Positions 43,439 to 53,461 of a stretch of DNA of 64,000 bases are shown here, piece by piece (positions within the stretch are counted from its first letter, which is position 1; each line of letters begins with the position of its first letter). Position numbers and translations under genes: made by a program. Source of the DNA: UBA12481 sp942493265 (GTDB taxonomy: Bacteria; Bacteroidota; Bacteroidia; Bacteroidales; UBA12481); assembly GCA_942493265.1 (NCBI GenBank), contig OW818688.1, positions 2,790,001 through 2,854,000 on the forward strand, given 5' to 3'. Under the pieces are notes generated by a model, which searched no databases, was not told where the DNA came from, and saw nothing but the letters and a program-made list of their open reading frames with translations.

Positions 43439-45017
43439 ACTGATGGCTATCGGATAATTTGTCAATCTCTTTAGATGTCAGAAGTTTAGCCGGTAAATAA
43501 ATACGGTACTTCAAATGCAGCACTTCCCCTTTCTTAAGTTTCATCGGCTCTTTGTACAAAATCGCCGGACTGAAATAATACATCGGAGTGCCGGGGTCGT
43601 TGATGCAATACCAGGGTGATGGATATCGTGGATTTCCGGGATGATCGAAAATGATCACCTGTTCTTTCGTTCCGGTTCCATTATCGAACTCGCAGGCTAC
43701 CCAACGGTTGCGGTCTCCGTAAGTGACCTCCTGCTGTGCCCCTGAAAAGTACCGGATATCCCTGAATTCAGTATTCATCCGGATGGACATGCCCGAATAC
43801 CCGCCCCACGACTGGCCTTCCGGTTCTCCGGGAATCGGGGTCCGATCTAGCAAAATGTCGTTGAGGGCTGTGAATGTAAAGTCATAGTCGATCCGGTAGC
43901 TGTTATCGGTATCCCTTGACGAGATATTGATTTTCTGAATTTCTTTCATTACCGGCTGATCTTTCTGATTCCAGGGGTGGTAAAGGATATCCAGATTGAT
44001 CCGACAGGTGCCGGATGTGGTTGAATCTATCGTAACCGATTGAATATCTGTTTTTCCCTCACTGATATGCCGCATGGGATCATCGGAATATTCCCAGTAA
44101 TTCAATCCGTCGATAAATTTCCACGAGAACCATAACCCCATGTGCCATCTGTGGTCCCTGGGTGATTCCGCAGTCAGCACCGTGCCGTTTGGCGAAATCA
44201 GCGGATGGAAATGGGGCAGACGATCGGGATGGAACTGATAAATGCCAAACCGGCCTGTCACTGAGGTTTCCCTGCCGCCGGCCCAGGTGGCGGCCCGTAT
44301 CAGCAATTGCTGAAGATCCGGATTCTGGAGAACAACTTCATCGTGACCCAGAATGGTGTAACAACTTCTGCCTTTTCCGTAATCATTGATGAGAATTGCC
44401 GGATGTTTTGCAGGTTCCAGACTGCCATCCGCCGCAAATTTCTGTGCCCATCCCAAAGAATTGGCTGAAGGATGAATCTCCGTGTTTTCCCAGATCTCAT
44501 CGGTCATGGAGAAATCCGCCAAACCCTGGGTAATCGGATGGTTCCGGTCAGTGAAATGAATCATTGCATCACCGATCTGGCTGTGTCCGGTTTTTTTGCC
44601 CCATCGCCCGATTGCTATGGAATGATAATCTTCCCAACCATAAAAGGAAGATCCACCGGCATGCAGAAACAGTGCCCCGCCACCTTCATTGATATAGCTG
44701 GTAAATGCTTGTTCCCTTGACTTATCCAACCGGGTTGAGGTATCAGGCCAGGAGTTCCAGTTGCTGACAATCAGCCTGAATTTCTTGTAATCTTCATATT
44801 TCAGGGTGTCGGGTCTGTTCGTAACAGCTACCGTAAATAATCCGGAGTCCTGAAATATCTGCTCCAGAGCCGGAGTGGTTTTTTTCCAGTCGTGATTGTT
44901 TTGTCCCGATAGGATCAGCAACGGAATTGCTTCTTGTGCGGAAACCTGCATTGATAGCGCGAATCCACCAATACAAAACAAAATTGCCCGGAATGCTGAT
45001 GATGCAGTTATTCTCAT
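43437..45017 (-). CDS. ThuA-like domain plus DUF6807 (PmoA-like) secreted protein
   Basis: 526 residues from the ATG at 45017, which opens a signal peptide (MRITASSAFRAILFCIGGFA, cleavage after SAQ). Residues about 28-240 match ThuA-like glutamine-amidotransferase-fold domains (SGQNNHDWKKTTPALEQIF, GGGALFLHAGGSSFYGWEDY, GKGRSCYTILGHDE). Residues about 250-520 match DUF6807 (HFHPLISPNGTVLTAESPRDHRWHMG, with the histidine pair HRWHMGLWFSW). Both modules are common in loci that handle modified sugars; ThuA relates to trehalose utilisation by name only. Its function is probably processing of an oxidised or unusual glycoside. Confidence 0.87.
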   Translation of the reverse strand: MRITASSAFRAILFCIGGFALSMQVSAQEAIPLLILSGQNNHDWKKTTPALEQIFQDSGLFTVAVTNRPDTLKYEDYKKFRLIVSNWNSWPDTSTRLDKSREQAFTSYINEGGGALFLHAGGSSFYGWEDYHSIAIGRWGKKTGHSQIGDAMIHFTDRNHPITQGLADFSMTDEIWENTEIHPSANSLGWAQKFAADGSLEPAKHPAILINDYGKGRSCYTILGHDEVVLQNPDLQQLLIRAATWAGGRETSVTGRFGIYQFHPDRLPHFHPLISPNGTVLTAESPRDHRWHMGLWFSWKFIDGLNYWEYSDDPMRHISEGKTDIQSVTIDSTTSGTCRINLDILYHPWNQKDQPVMKEIQKINISSRDTDNSYRIDYDFTFTALNDILLDRTPIPGEPEGQSWGGYSGMSIRMNTEFRDIRYFSGAQQEVTYGDRNRWVACEFDNGTGTKEQVIIFDHPGNPRYPSPWYCINDPGTPMYYFSPAILYKEPMKLKKGEVLHLKYRIYLPAKLLTSKEIDKLSDSHQ

Positions 45018-45179
45018 GTTGTACGGTTTAGAATCGAAAGTTAAAAATTTATCTGTAGCTCTACCTTTAACTTCAAAATTCAAAACTGGCCTTCGAATCT
45101 CTCCATTCCTCCCTTTTAATCTTTAAATTGCCCATATAAAACCTATGATTGCCCGAATAAATCAGATTCTCATATTACC

Positions 45180-48100
45180 ATGAATAAGAAGATTTTACTA
45201 ACCGCCGGAATTTCTTTTATTCTTGCAGGTTTCCTCAATGCCCAAACCATTTCCCTGGGTTCCCTCCTCCGTGAAATGACGGATCCTTCACAAATAGCCC
45301 GCTTTCCGGCAAAGGAATTCAAATCCCTTCAGGCCAGCAGCTTCAACCGCGAATCCGTTTCACCGGATCAGCCGGGATGGTTCGCCGATTCCGACGGGGT
45401 GGCCTGGATCAGGGAGGAGCAAACGGATGGCAATACTGAATATGTTATCATGGAGCATACCGGACCCGGATGCATCACAAGACTCTGGACACCGTTCTTT
45501 TACTACGATTTCAATAACAGGGAAGGTCCGGATATTAAAATTTATCTGGATGGAAATTCTGAGCCGGTTATCAATGAGTGTTTCATCGACCTGCTCACCG
45601 GCAAGGGTTCAATCAAACCACCATTTGCCAGTTTTACCGCCCGCGCGGGAGTCTGTTTCCTCCCCATACCGTTTGGGAAAAGTTGCAAGATCACCTTGAC
45701 TGCCAAGGCCTTTTATAATATCGTCAACTACCGGGCTTATGAAAAAGGTGCCCGGGTTAAAACTTTCACCCAAAAACAATTTCTAAAGGAAGCGCCACTC
45801 ATTGCACAAACGGCTGCAACTCTGATTAACCCCGAACTGGCAGTTGTTAATTCCGCGATTGCCAGAAAAGCCACCATTAAGGAAAACGATCATCTGCAAA
45901 TCGACCTGCCAGCCGGGACCTGTGCGATTCGCGAAATGGATATCCGGATCGATCCCGCTGGCGGTATTCAGGCCCTCCGGTCAACGATCCTTGAAATGGT
46001 TTTCGATGGTGAAAGAACAGTATGGTGCCCGGTGGGCGATTTTTTCTGCAGCACGGATAAAGTCAATCCCTTCAAAACATCTAGCCGCCAGGTGCTCCCG
46101 GATGGAACCATGATATGCCGGTACGTGATGCCATATGAAAAAAATGCCTCCATCAGATTGATCAATCTGCAAAGTAAAGACGTTGATTTACAAATTGATA
46201 TCAAACTGAGCAAATGGAAATGGGATAAAAATTCCATGCATTTCAATGCCGCCTGGAAACCGGTTGGAACGCTTCCCGGTAATCAGTTTGCTGATCTGAA
46301 TTTCATTGATATTAAGGGTAAAGGAGTTCTGGTTGGTGATGCACTTACGGTTTTAAGTCCGGGCCGCGGCTGGTGGGGCGAGGGTGATGAAAAAATTTAT
46401 ATCGATGAATCCGATGTTGCCAGGAAGTTTCCTTCCCATTTTGGTACCGGAACCGAGGATTATTATGGCTGGGCCGGAGGAGTGGTCCCTACCGGCAGGG
46501 ATACTTTCTCGATTCCCATAGGTGCGAACATATGTAACGGCAACGATGCCGATCCCCGGGGATATAATATCTGCACCCGCAACCGCATTCTGGATATTAT
46601 TCCTTTCAATAACCGGCTGGTATTCGATATGGAAGCTTCACCGGGAACGGACATCCGCGAATCCTTCAATCTGCTGGATTATTCCCTGGTAACTTTCTGG
46701 TATGCCATCCCGGGAGCAGTTTCCAATGCCGTTCCCCAACCGGAAAAAGCCGCCAAATCATTGATTTCATTAGAAGATATGGACCGGATGCAGGAATACC
46801 TTAAAACGGGAATCCTGAATATCGGAACAGGAATGTCATTGCCCCCACGCCGGTACACCGCCGCTCCCAACCAGTTCTTCGTATTTCACCTGTCGGTCAA
46901 TGCTGAAGCCCATGCCCTGAATGATCTTCAAATTATATTCTCCGATCTGCACCCAGTTACCCCAATCCCTAACCGACAACCGACAACCGACAACCGGCAA
47001 CTTATCCCTTCTTCCAGGCTAACCTGCTTTAACTCCGGCGGGATCGATTTCATGGGAAATCCGTTTACAAAACAGATTGATGTTCCGGCCAAACAGGTTC
47101 AGGAATTATATATGGGAATTGATCTGGAAGGCGCTGTAAAAGGGGTTTACGAAGGTTCAGTAACCATCAGCTCAGGCAGCGAAAAGCAAATCGTTCCGAT
47201 CGAAATAAGGATCGACGGCGAACCCGTTATAAATCATGGATATGATCAGGGGAAAAGTCTGGCCCGACTGAACTGGCTGAATTCCAAAGTTGGCATCGAT
47301 GACGGGATCACCAAAGGCTTTATCCCGGTAAATGTCATTGGCAAAAGATTCAGCATCCTTGGCCGCTCTATGGAAATCTCGGATAATGGAATGCCTGCAG
47401 CATTAACCACCTTTTTTACCCGATCGAACCAGGAGTTGAAGGAATGGGGAGAACCATTGATTAACAGTGGCTTCCGGTTTGTTATCGAGAAAGAGGATGG
47501 AACAATTATCCGCCTCAAACCGGGAAAATTAACTGTTATGGATAAGGCTCCTTCAAAGGTGACCTGGTCTGTGATCAATTCTTCTTCGGAGTTCGACCTG
47601 GAAGTAACCGGACAGATGGAATTCGATGGTTTTGTGGATTATAAACTGAAACTGACCGCTAAATCATCGGTCAGGGTGAAGGATATTCGACTGGAAATCC
47701 CCATGAATAAGGAGAAAGCAGAATACATGATGGGGCTTAACCACGAGGGCGGGTTCCGCAATCCCCGATGGTCGTGGAAGTGGGATGTCACTAAAAATCA
47801 GGATATGCTATGGATCGGTGCGGTCAACGGCGGCATGCGCATCAAGTGGAAAGCTGAGAACTGGCGGCGGCCGCTGATCAATATATATTATGAATTCGGA
47901 CCGCTAAACCTGCCTCCTTCCTGGGGAAATGCGGGAAGGGGTGGAGTTGATGTTTCTGAGAAAGATACTGATATACTGATAAATGCATATTCCGGACCAC
48001 GGGAAATAAAAGACGGTGAGGTGCTTAATTATGATTTTGAATTGCTGCTGACCCCTTTCCGCACAATCGATAAACGCACTCAGCACGGCGATCGTTATTT

Positions 48101-49280
48101 TCATGGCGGAGGTACCAACACGTCTGTGAAAATTGCCAACGCCAAAGCTGCCGGTGCCAACATCATCAATATTCATCATGCGGAGGACCTCTATCCTTTT
48201 ATCAACTATCCCTATCTGGATGAGAATATTACAGAACTCACCCGCCTGGTTTCAGATGCGCACAAAGCAGATATGCGGATGAAATTCTACTACACTACCC
48301 GCGAACTCACTAAAAATCTGCCTGAATTCCGCGCATTCTACAGCCTGAACGGGGAGGTGATTTTTCCCGGACCGGGCAAGGACTGCAAAACCCTGCTGTG
48401 TCCGAATGGTCCTAACGAGTGGCTCAAAAAGAACCTGAGCGGCAAATACATACCCGCCTGGTTTAATCTCGTTCCGGAAGGAAAGTTCAAGGGCGAAACC
48501 GACCTGTCGGTGATCACCACCCCGGATAGCCGGCTGAATAATTTCTATGTGGCCGGCCTCGACTGGATGGTTCAAAATATCGGTATCGATGGGGTTTATA
48601 TCGATGATTCGGCACTCGACCGCTTTACCCTGATGAGGGCACGGAAAATCATCGACAAATATCGCCCGGATGGCCGGATGGATCTCCATAGCTGGAACCA
48701 CTTCAATAATTGGGCAGGATACACCAATTGCCTGAACCTTTATATGGACCTGTTGCCTTATTTTGATCTGGTTTGGATCGGAGAGGGGAGGGATTATAAC
48801 CGTTTGCCCGATCACTGGCTCATAGAAGTATCAGGTATACCGTTCGGACTGCCCGGTCAGATGCTCGAGGGCGGTGGAAATCCCTGGCGGGGAATGGTTT
48901 ATGGGATATCCAACCGGGCAGGCTGGACAGCCAATCCGCCAGCAGCGATCTGGAAATTCTGGGACGAATATAAAATCGAAACCAAAGAACTCATTGGATA
49001 CTGGGATCAGGATTGCCCGGTAACCTGCGCAAATAATCTGGTCAAAGCATCGGTCTTTAAAGGCAGCAACCTGACAATCATATCGGTTGCAAACTGGAGC
49101 ACCAAAAATCAGACGGTGAACCTGACGGTCGATTGGAGCCGACTGGGCATCGATCCTAAAAGCGCAGTGATAAACATTCCCGGTGTAAAGGATTTTCAAA
49201 CTGAACAAAAGCTTGTTAACCTGAACCATCTGGTGATACCCGGGGGCAAAGGATTTCTGATTATTGTAAATTCGCGTTAA
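45180..49280 (+). CDS. GH172 (DUF2961) - DUF6067 glycoside hydrolase fusion
   Basis: 1366 residues. A signal peptide ends near FLNAQ. The first half (about 25-590) matches DUF2961/GH172: GDADGVAWIREEQ-like opening DSDGVAWIREEQTDGN, HTGPGCITRLWTP and the signature GTGTEDYYGWAGG with E426. GH172 members act on fructofuranose dianhydrides and arabinofuranosides. The second half (about 670-1366) is a DUF6067-type TIM-barrel with GANIINIHHAEDLYPFINYPY, GIDGVYIDDSALDR and LWIGEGRDYNRLPDHW-like acidic blocks. The two are joined by a low-complexity stretch (NRQPTTDNRQL) encoded by a 7-base tandem repeat. Probably a bifunctional exported glycosidase; the substrate is unknown. Confidence 0.85.
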   Translation: MNKKILLTAGISFILAGFLNAQTISLGSLLREMTDPSQIARFPAKEFKSLQASSFNRESVSPDQPGWFADSDGVAWIREEQTDGNTEYVIMEHTGPGCITRLWTPFFYYDFNNREGPDIKIYLDGNSEPVINECFIDLLTGKGSIKPPFASFTARAGVCFLPIPFGKSCKITLTAKAFYNIVNYRAYEKGARVKTFTQKQFLKEAPLIAQTAATLINPELAVVNSAIARKATIKENDHLQIDLPAGTCAIREMDIRIDPAGGIQALRSTILEMVFDGERTVWCPVGDFFCSTDKVNPFKTSSRQVLPDGTMICRYVMPYEKNASIRLINLQSKDVDLQIDIKLSKWKWDKNSMHFNAAWKPVGTLPGNQFADLNFIDIKGKGVLVGDALTVLSPGRGWWGEGDEKIYIDESDVARKFPSHFGTGTEDYYGWAGGVVPTGRDTFSIPIGANICNGNDADPRGYNICTRNRILDIIPFNNRLVFDMEASPGTDIRESFNLLDYSLVTFWYAIPGAVSNAVPQPEKAAKSLISLEDMDRMQEYLKTGILNIGTGMSLPPRRYTAAPNQFFVFHLSVNAEAHALNDLQIIFSDLHPVTPIPNRQPTTDNRQLIPSSRLTCFNSGGIDFMGNPFTKQIDVPAKQVQELYMGIDLEGAVKGVYEGSVTISSGSEKQIVPIEIRIDGEPVINHGYDQGKSLARLNWLNSKVGIDDGITKGFIPVNVIGKRFSILGRSMEISDNGMPAALTTFFTRSNQELKEWGEPLINSGFRFVIEKEDGTIIRLKPGKLTVMDKAPSKVTWSVINSSSEFDLEVTGQMEFDGFVDYKLKLTAKSSVRVKDIRLEIPMNKEKAEYMMGLNHEGGFRNPRWSWKWDVTKNQDMLWIGAVNGGMRIKWKAENWRRPLINIYYEFGPLNLPPSWGNAGRGGVDVSEKDTDILINAYSGPREIKDGEVLNYDFELLLTPFRTIDKRTQHGDRYFHGGGTNTSVKIANAKAAGANIINIHHAEDLYPFINYPYLDENITELTRLVSDAHKADMRMKFYYTTRELTKNLPEFRAFYSLNGEVIFPGPGKDCKTLLCPNGPNEWLKKNLSGKYIPAWFNLVPEGKFKGETDLSVITTPDSRLNNFYVAGLDWMVQNIGIDGVYIDDSALDRFTLMRARKIIDKYRPDGRMDLHSWNHFNNWAGYTNCLNLYMDLLPYFDLVWIGEGRDYNRLPDHWLIEVSGIPFGLPGQMLEGGGNPWRGMVYGISNRAGWTANPPAAIWKFWDEYKIETKELIGYWDQDCPVTCANNLVKASVFKGSNLTIISVANWSTKNQTVNLTVDWSRLGIDPKSAVINIPGVKDFQTEQKLVNLNHLVIPGGKGFLIIVNSR
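46971..47001 (+). repeat. 7-base tandem repeat in the GH172-DUF6067 linker
   Basis: AACCGAC is repeated three times at 46971-46991, followed by AACCGGC at 46992-46998 and AAC. Because the unit is not a multiple of three, gain or loss of one copy would shift the reading frame and remove the DUF6067 half. Confidence 0.85.
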
Positions 49281-49304
49281 TCCGTTTTTTTTAATTTTAA
49301 GTGC

Positions 49305-52055
49305 ATGAAAACACTGACCTCCTTCTTGATCAGCACCCTGATGGTTATCGCACTCCAGGGGCAGAATTACGATTCAAAGTCGACTTTACCCAATGAAAAA
49401 GCGGCATTAACTGCAGATAAGTCTGCCACCATAAAACCCGGTGTTGAAAATGTTATAATCGTTTATAAAACCCATTTCGATATCGGATATTCATCCACGG
49501 TGCATGATGTCGTTCATGAATATCGAACGGAAATGGTTGACCGGGTGCTGGAGGCGATTGAGCAGAACAGCCATCAGCCTAAAGAAAAACAGTTCGTATG
49601 GACAGTCTCGGGATGGCCGATGAAGCAGATGCTCTGGGAAGGTCAGGCTCCTGAACGCCGCCTGAAAATTGAGCAAGCTATCCGTGATGGCAACCTGGTG
49701 GTTCATGCATTTCCGTTTACTACCCATACGGAAACCGCTGAAATGGAGGATCTTGTGCGCGGACTCAATATCTCCTCCACCATATCCCGGAAGTTCGGTC
49801 AGCCTTTGTCGATAAGTGCCAAGATGAGCGACGTACCCGGACAATCCTGGTTTACCCCGACGCTTTTCGCCAATGCCGGAATTAAATTTTATCACATGGG
49901 CGGTCCGGTCGTCAATATGGAGCATGGACTGCCGCTGATGTTCTGGTGGGAAGGCCCGGATGGTTCCAGATTGCTGACCCTTTATAATAACGGCTATGGA
50001 AGCGATCCTCTTCCGCCGGAAAACTGGCCGTATAAAACCTGGGTTTATATCAATATGACCGGCGATAATCAGGGCCCTCCCGCGCCGGAAGCCGTAAATA
50101 AGGATCTGGCTTTTTATCAGAGTAAGGGAATCAATGCCCGGGCGGGCAGTATGGATGATTTTGCTAATCTGATTATGAAAGAGGATCTTGGCAAACTTCC
50201 GGTAATACGCAGCGATATTGGTGATGTCTGGATTCACGGAGCGATGAGTCAGCCGTTGGCCAGCAAAATGGCGCAAAATATCAGACCTGAAATCGGAGGG
50301 GTTGATGAGCTCACCGCCTTGGAAAAATGCTGGGGGATTTTTATTCCGGATATTTCAGCCAAAGTTGCTGAGGCTTACGAAAAAAGTATGCTCTATACTG
50401 AGCACACCTGGGGTCTCGCCAACCAGCACTATGTTAAACTGCCATACGGTCCCGGGTGGGATCAGTTGTGGGCTGAAGGCCTGCCGCCTCAATTCCGGCT
50501 GATGGAGAAATCGTGGAAGGATCATGCCGATTATGTGAATTCAATACAACAGCTTGTTGAAGAGCCCTATGCAGATGCAATTGCAACATTGGCCGATCAT
50601 GTAAGTATAAAGGGTCCCCGCATCGTGGTGTATAATCCCCTGCCCTGGAAACGCAATGGAGAGGTGGTGATCGATACGCGGATTCTTCCGGCATTCAATT
50701 CCCTGAAACCTGCAGACGGAGGTCCTGCAGCTGTTGTTTCCCATGAGTATCGTGCTCTGGAGGATGCTGCCCCGGTGACGCGGTTTTTTGTGAACGATAT
50801 TCCGCCTATGGGCTACCGCACTTTTGTTGCTTCCCAGGATAACCCGGTATCACCGGAACTGATCATGGATGAAAAAGCCGGCATCATTGAAAGCCCTTTC
50901 TTTAGGGCCACTTTCGATGCTAGTCGCGGAAGGATTATCAGTTTGACCGATAAGCGATCGGGCAAGGAACTTGTTGATCAGGAAGCCCCTCAGGGTTTTG
51001 GACAATATCTGTACGAACGTTTTGGTTATCAAAATCTTGCAGATTGGCTTGCCAAATCTCTCTATCCGCAGTATACCGGTCACCGGGTCTGCTTTGTTGC
51101 CTATGATATGCCTAAGGACAGTCTTTACCGGTCGGCTCTGCCTGAAAACATGACTATTTCTTTTAATAAATCTGCAATAGATGTTTCGGCAGTGATGACC
51201 GGAACCATTCCCGGTCCCGGCCAGCCTCAGAAGATATCCATCCGTCTAACCCTGCCTGCCGGTCAACCGGTTGCCGATCTCGACATCAGCTGGCAAAAGC
51301 AGCCCGATGGATGGCCGGAGGCCGGCTGGATCTGTTTGCCTTTTAAGATCGACAATCCGAAATTCCGCCTGGGCCGCCTGGGTGCCGATATGGATCCGGT
51401 GAAAGATTTCCGGATTGATAATTCCAATTACCACCTGTCATGGATAAATACCGGCGTAGCTGTTTATAATGGAGATTCAGGAAGCGGGGTGGGGCTCTGC
51501 TCGGAAGATTCGCCTGTTGTGAGCCTCGGAATGCCTGGTGAGTATCAGTTCGATAAACGATATGAACCCTCTAAACCCTGGGTATATGTCAATCTGTATA
51601 ATAACCACTGGCGTACCAATTTCGTTGCCTGGATCGGTAACGGCGAACGGATGAGTTCGAGGGTGCGTTTATGGTCATTTGATAAATTCAACACCGAATC
51701 AGCCCTGTACACACCTGCCATGGAAGCAAGAGTGCCTCTTAAAGTGGGCCGTTCCAGGAGCAATCCGGGTGCTTTGCCGTTAACTCAGGCAGGGTTCGTA
51801 TTCTCGCGCAAAGGAGTAGCCCTTACCGCTTTTGGTCCGAATCCCGATGGAGCCGGCACCGTGCTCCGCGTTTGGGAACAGGGAGGTATTTCAGGAAATC
51901 TGGAAATCACCTTACCTTCCGGCTCAAAGTTTACAAGCGCCACCCCGGTCAACCTTAGGGGTGAAAAAATTGGTGGTCCGGTGAAAATATCTGGCAATAA
52001 ATTTGCGTTTGAACTGAAAGCCTACGGGCCTGTAAGTTGGATTTTAAATCATTGA
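49305..52055 (+). CDS. GH38-like secreted glycosidase (DUF5054-type)
   Basis: 916 residues. The signal peptide is MKTLTSFLISTLMVIALQG. The GH38-type metal motif is YKTHFDIGYS (H57, D59), and the candidate nucleophile is D176 in KMSDVPGQSW. A barrel follows with VVNMEHGLPLMFWWEGPDGSR and IHGAMSQPLASKM, then C-terminal beta-sandwich domains from about residue 430 (PRIVVYNPLPWKRNGEVV). The GH38 fold with DUF5054 features is common in Bacteroidota, but activity is mostly untested; alpha-mannosidase is the family's usual function. It follows the GH172 fusion after 24 bases and precedes a propeller gene after 13. Confidence 0.85.
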   Translation: MKTLTSFLISTLMVIALQGQNYDSKSTLPNEKAALTADKSATIKPGVENVIIVYKTHFDIGYSSTVHDVVHEYRTEMVDRVLEAIEQNSHQPKEKQFVWTVSGWPMKQMLWEGQAPERRLKIEQAIRDGNLVVHAFPFTTHTETAEMEDLVRGLNISSTISRKFGQPLSISAKMSDVPGQSWFTPTLFANAGIKFYHMGGPVVNMEHGLPLMFWWEGPDGSRLLTLYNNGYGSDPLPPENWPYKTWVYINMTGDNQGPPAPEAVNKDLAFYQSKGINARAGSMDDFANLIMKEDLGKLPVIRSDIGDVWIHGAMSQPLASKMAQNIRPEIGGVDELTALEKCWGIFIPDISAKVAEAYEKSMLYTEHTWGLANQHYVKLPYGPGWDQLWAEGLPPQFRLMEKSWKDHADYVNSIQQLVEEPYADAIATLADHVSIKGPRIVVYNPLPWKRNGEVVIDTRILPAFNSLKPADGGPAAVVSHEYRALEDAAPVTRFFVNDIPPMGYRTFVASQDNPVSPELIMDEKAGIIESPFFRATFDASRGRIISLTDKRSGKELVDQEAPQGFGQYLYERFGYQNLADWLAKSLYPQYTGHRVCFVAYDMPKDSLYRSALPENMTISFNKSAIDVSAVMTGTIPGPGQPQKISIRLTLPAGQPVADLDISWQKQPDGWPEAGWICLPFKIDNPKFRLGRLGADMDPVKDFRIDNSNYHLSWINTGVAVYNGDSGSGVGLCSEDSPVVSLGMPGEYQFDKRYEPSKPWVYVNLYNNHWRTNFVAWIGNGERMSSRVRLWSFDKFNTESALYTPAMEARVPLKVGRSRSNPGALPLTQAGFVFSRKGVALTAFGPNPDGAGTVLRVWEQGGISGNLEITLPSGSKFTSATPVNLRGEKIGGPVKISGNKFAFELKAYGPVSWILNH

Positions 52056-52068
52056 AATCTGATCAAAT

Positions 52069-53268
52069 ATGATCGAAAGCAAGTTCTTGCTAAAGCATAG
52101 ACTTTTTGTATTTCTTGCCATTTTAATCTGTAATCTGGCTGTTGGAAACACATTCGCACAAAATCTTTCGGTTATCAACCTCGTAAAAAAACAGGTTAGC
52201 ATTAATGGGATAATTTCTCTTAAAGAAGCTGTCGTTCTGGATGCAAACAAGGATTGCTTCTTTGGTGAAATAACCTGCCTGTTATCATCAGGTTTAGGAT
52301 TTTATATTCTGGATGAAAGGCAGTCAAAGGCAATTTTTAAATTTGACCGAAAGGGGAAATTCTGTTTTAAATTCGGAAGCCTCGGGAAAGGTCCCGGCGA
52401 ATATGTTAATCCTGTTTGGATTGCGGTTGACGAATCTGTAAATCAATTGGCAGTCTTCGATCCGGCTGGTCATAAACTATTGATCTATAATTCAAAAACA
52501 TCCTCTTTTATTAAGGAGATTAAGATCGAATTTAATGCAAGGAGTTTTGAATTTCTCAAGGACAATGAAGGATTTATATTCTATACATGCTTTGCATTTA
52601 ACGGCATTCCCGTAAAATCCGCACTGATCGCGGAAAACACTGGTTATCAGTTCATAATCACTGATCAGGCAGGAACGGTAAAAAGTCTTCAGGTACCGTA
52701 TCCGGATACTTTTAATCCTCAGAATTTTATCGGTATGCAGGAAGCATTTTCCAGCTTTGGTAAGGTGACCTCATTTTACACCCAATACAATGATACTCTT
52801 TATGCTATGAGTCCGGGCAGGAAAACTAAACCTGCTTTTCTCATCGATTATGGCAATGCAAATCAAAAATTATCAACCGCTTTCATAAATACTATCGGAC
52901 CGCTGCCTACTGATTTTAAAAGGAATACTCAATTACGCTCAGATTCGGGAATATATCATCTGTACAGCCAGCTTCAAACGGATACTCATATCCAGCTGAC
53001 CGGAATCAGGAATAAAAGCCTGTTTAATTATCTTGTCGACAAAAAGTCGTTGAATGTGCTTGATTTAGTGAAGAATAAGCAAAGCCTTAATTTTGGCTTC
53101 CGGGCATCTGATGAGAAATATTATTATTCCATGGCTTTTATTGAAGCTTTTCACCTGCCGGGAGATCCCTCCTTTAACGAATATCCGTTATTACTTAAGG
53201 CTGCGCTGAAAACAGCTGCCATCAGCAATAATCCGGTTGTCCTGATCTGGGAAACAAGCTCCTTCTGA
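52069..53268 (+). CDS. 6-bladed beta-propeller protein (DUF5128-like), secreted
   Basis: 399 residues. The signal peptide ends NTFAQ, an SPI type site, unlike the lipoprotein paralogue at 42180-43379. Blade motifs are GSLGKGPGEYVNPVWIAVDESVNQLAVFDPAGHKLLIYN-type, with GKGPGEY near residue 105. It probably lies in the periplasm or is surface exposed and may bind a ligand from the adjacent glycosidases. Starting 13 bases after the GH38-like gene, it is likely co-transcribed. No enzyme motif is present. Confidence 0.84.
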   Translation: MIESKFLLKHRLFVFLAILICNLAVGNTFAQNLSVINLVKKQVSINGIISLKEAVVLDANKDCFFGEITCLLSSGLGFYILDERQSKAIFKFDRKGKFCFKFGSLGKGPGEYVNPVWIAVDESVNQLAVFDPAGHKLLIYNSKTSSFIKEIKIEFNARSFEFLKDNEGFIFYTCFAFNGIPVKSALIAENTGYQFIITDQAGTVKSLQVPYPDTFNPQNFIGMQEAFSSFGKVTSFYTQYNDTLYAMSPGRKTKPAFLIDYGNANQKLSTAFINTIGPLPTDFKRNTQLRSDSGIYHLYSQLQTDTHIQLTGIRNKSLFNYLVDKKSLNVLDLVKNKQSLNFGFRASDEKYYYSMAFIEAFHLPGDPSFNEYPLLLKAALKTAAISNNPVVLIWETSSF

Positions 53269-53276
53269 AATTTCCC

Positions 53277-53317
53277 CTCTGTGGTGCACCCTCTTTCTCT
53301 GTGGCTCTCCGTGTAAC
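53277..53317. repeat. Half copy of the CACGGAG foldback repeat
   Basis: The words CTCTGTGG, CTCTGTGG and CTCCGTG and a GTGTAAC end match the right half of the element at 37727-37826. The left half is missing. It sits in the 193-base gap between the propeller and the GH67N-GH29 gene. Confidence 0.65.
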
Positions 53318-53461
53318 AAAAAAAAATAAGTATCAACTTTCCCACCGGCAACCCCCCCGGGGTTTCCTCAAACTATCCTCCAAAAATTCCTATTATTGTT
53401 ACTAAATTCTCATTGCCCGTGATCAACAAACTTGAGTTTTTCCATCAATAATCCCTGATCT

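Noticed and set aside
45018..45083. Longer start for the ThuA-DUF6807 gene
   Set aside because: The ATG at 45017 opens a standard signal peptide; the extension is charged and unlike an n-region.
48252..48815. Minus-strand 187-codon frame in the DUF6067 domain
   Set aside because: Antisense to conserved catalytic blocks; no independent evidence.
49491..50276. Minus-strand 261-codon frame inside the GH38-like gene
   Set aside because: Long open antisense frame caused by codon bias; no domain or start signal.
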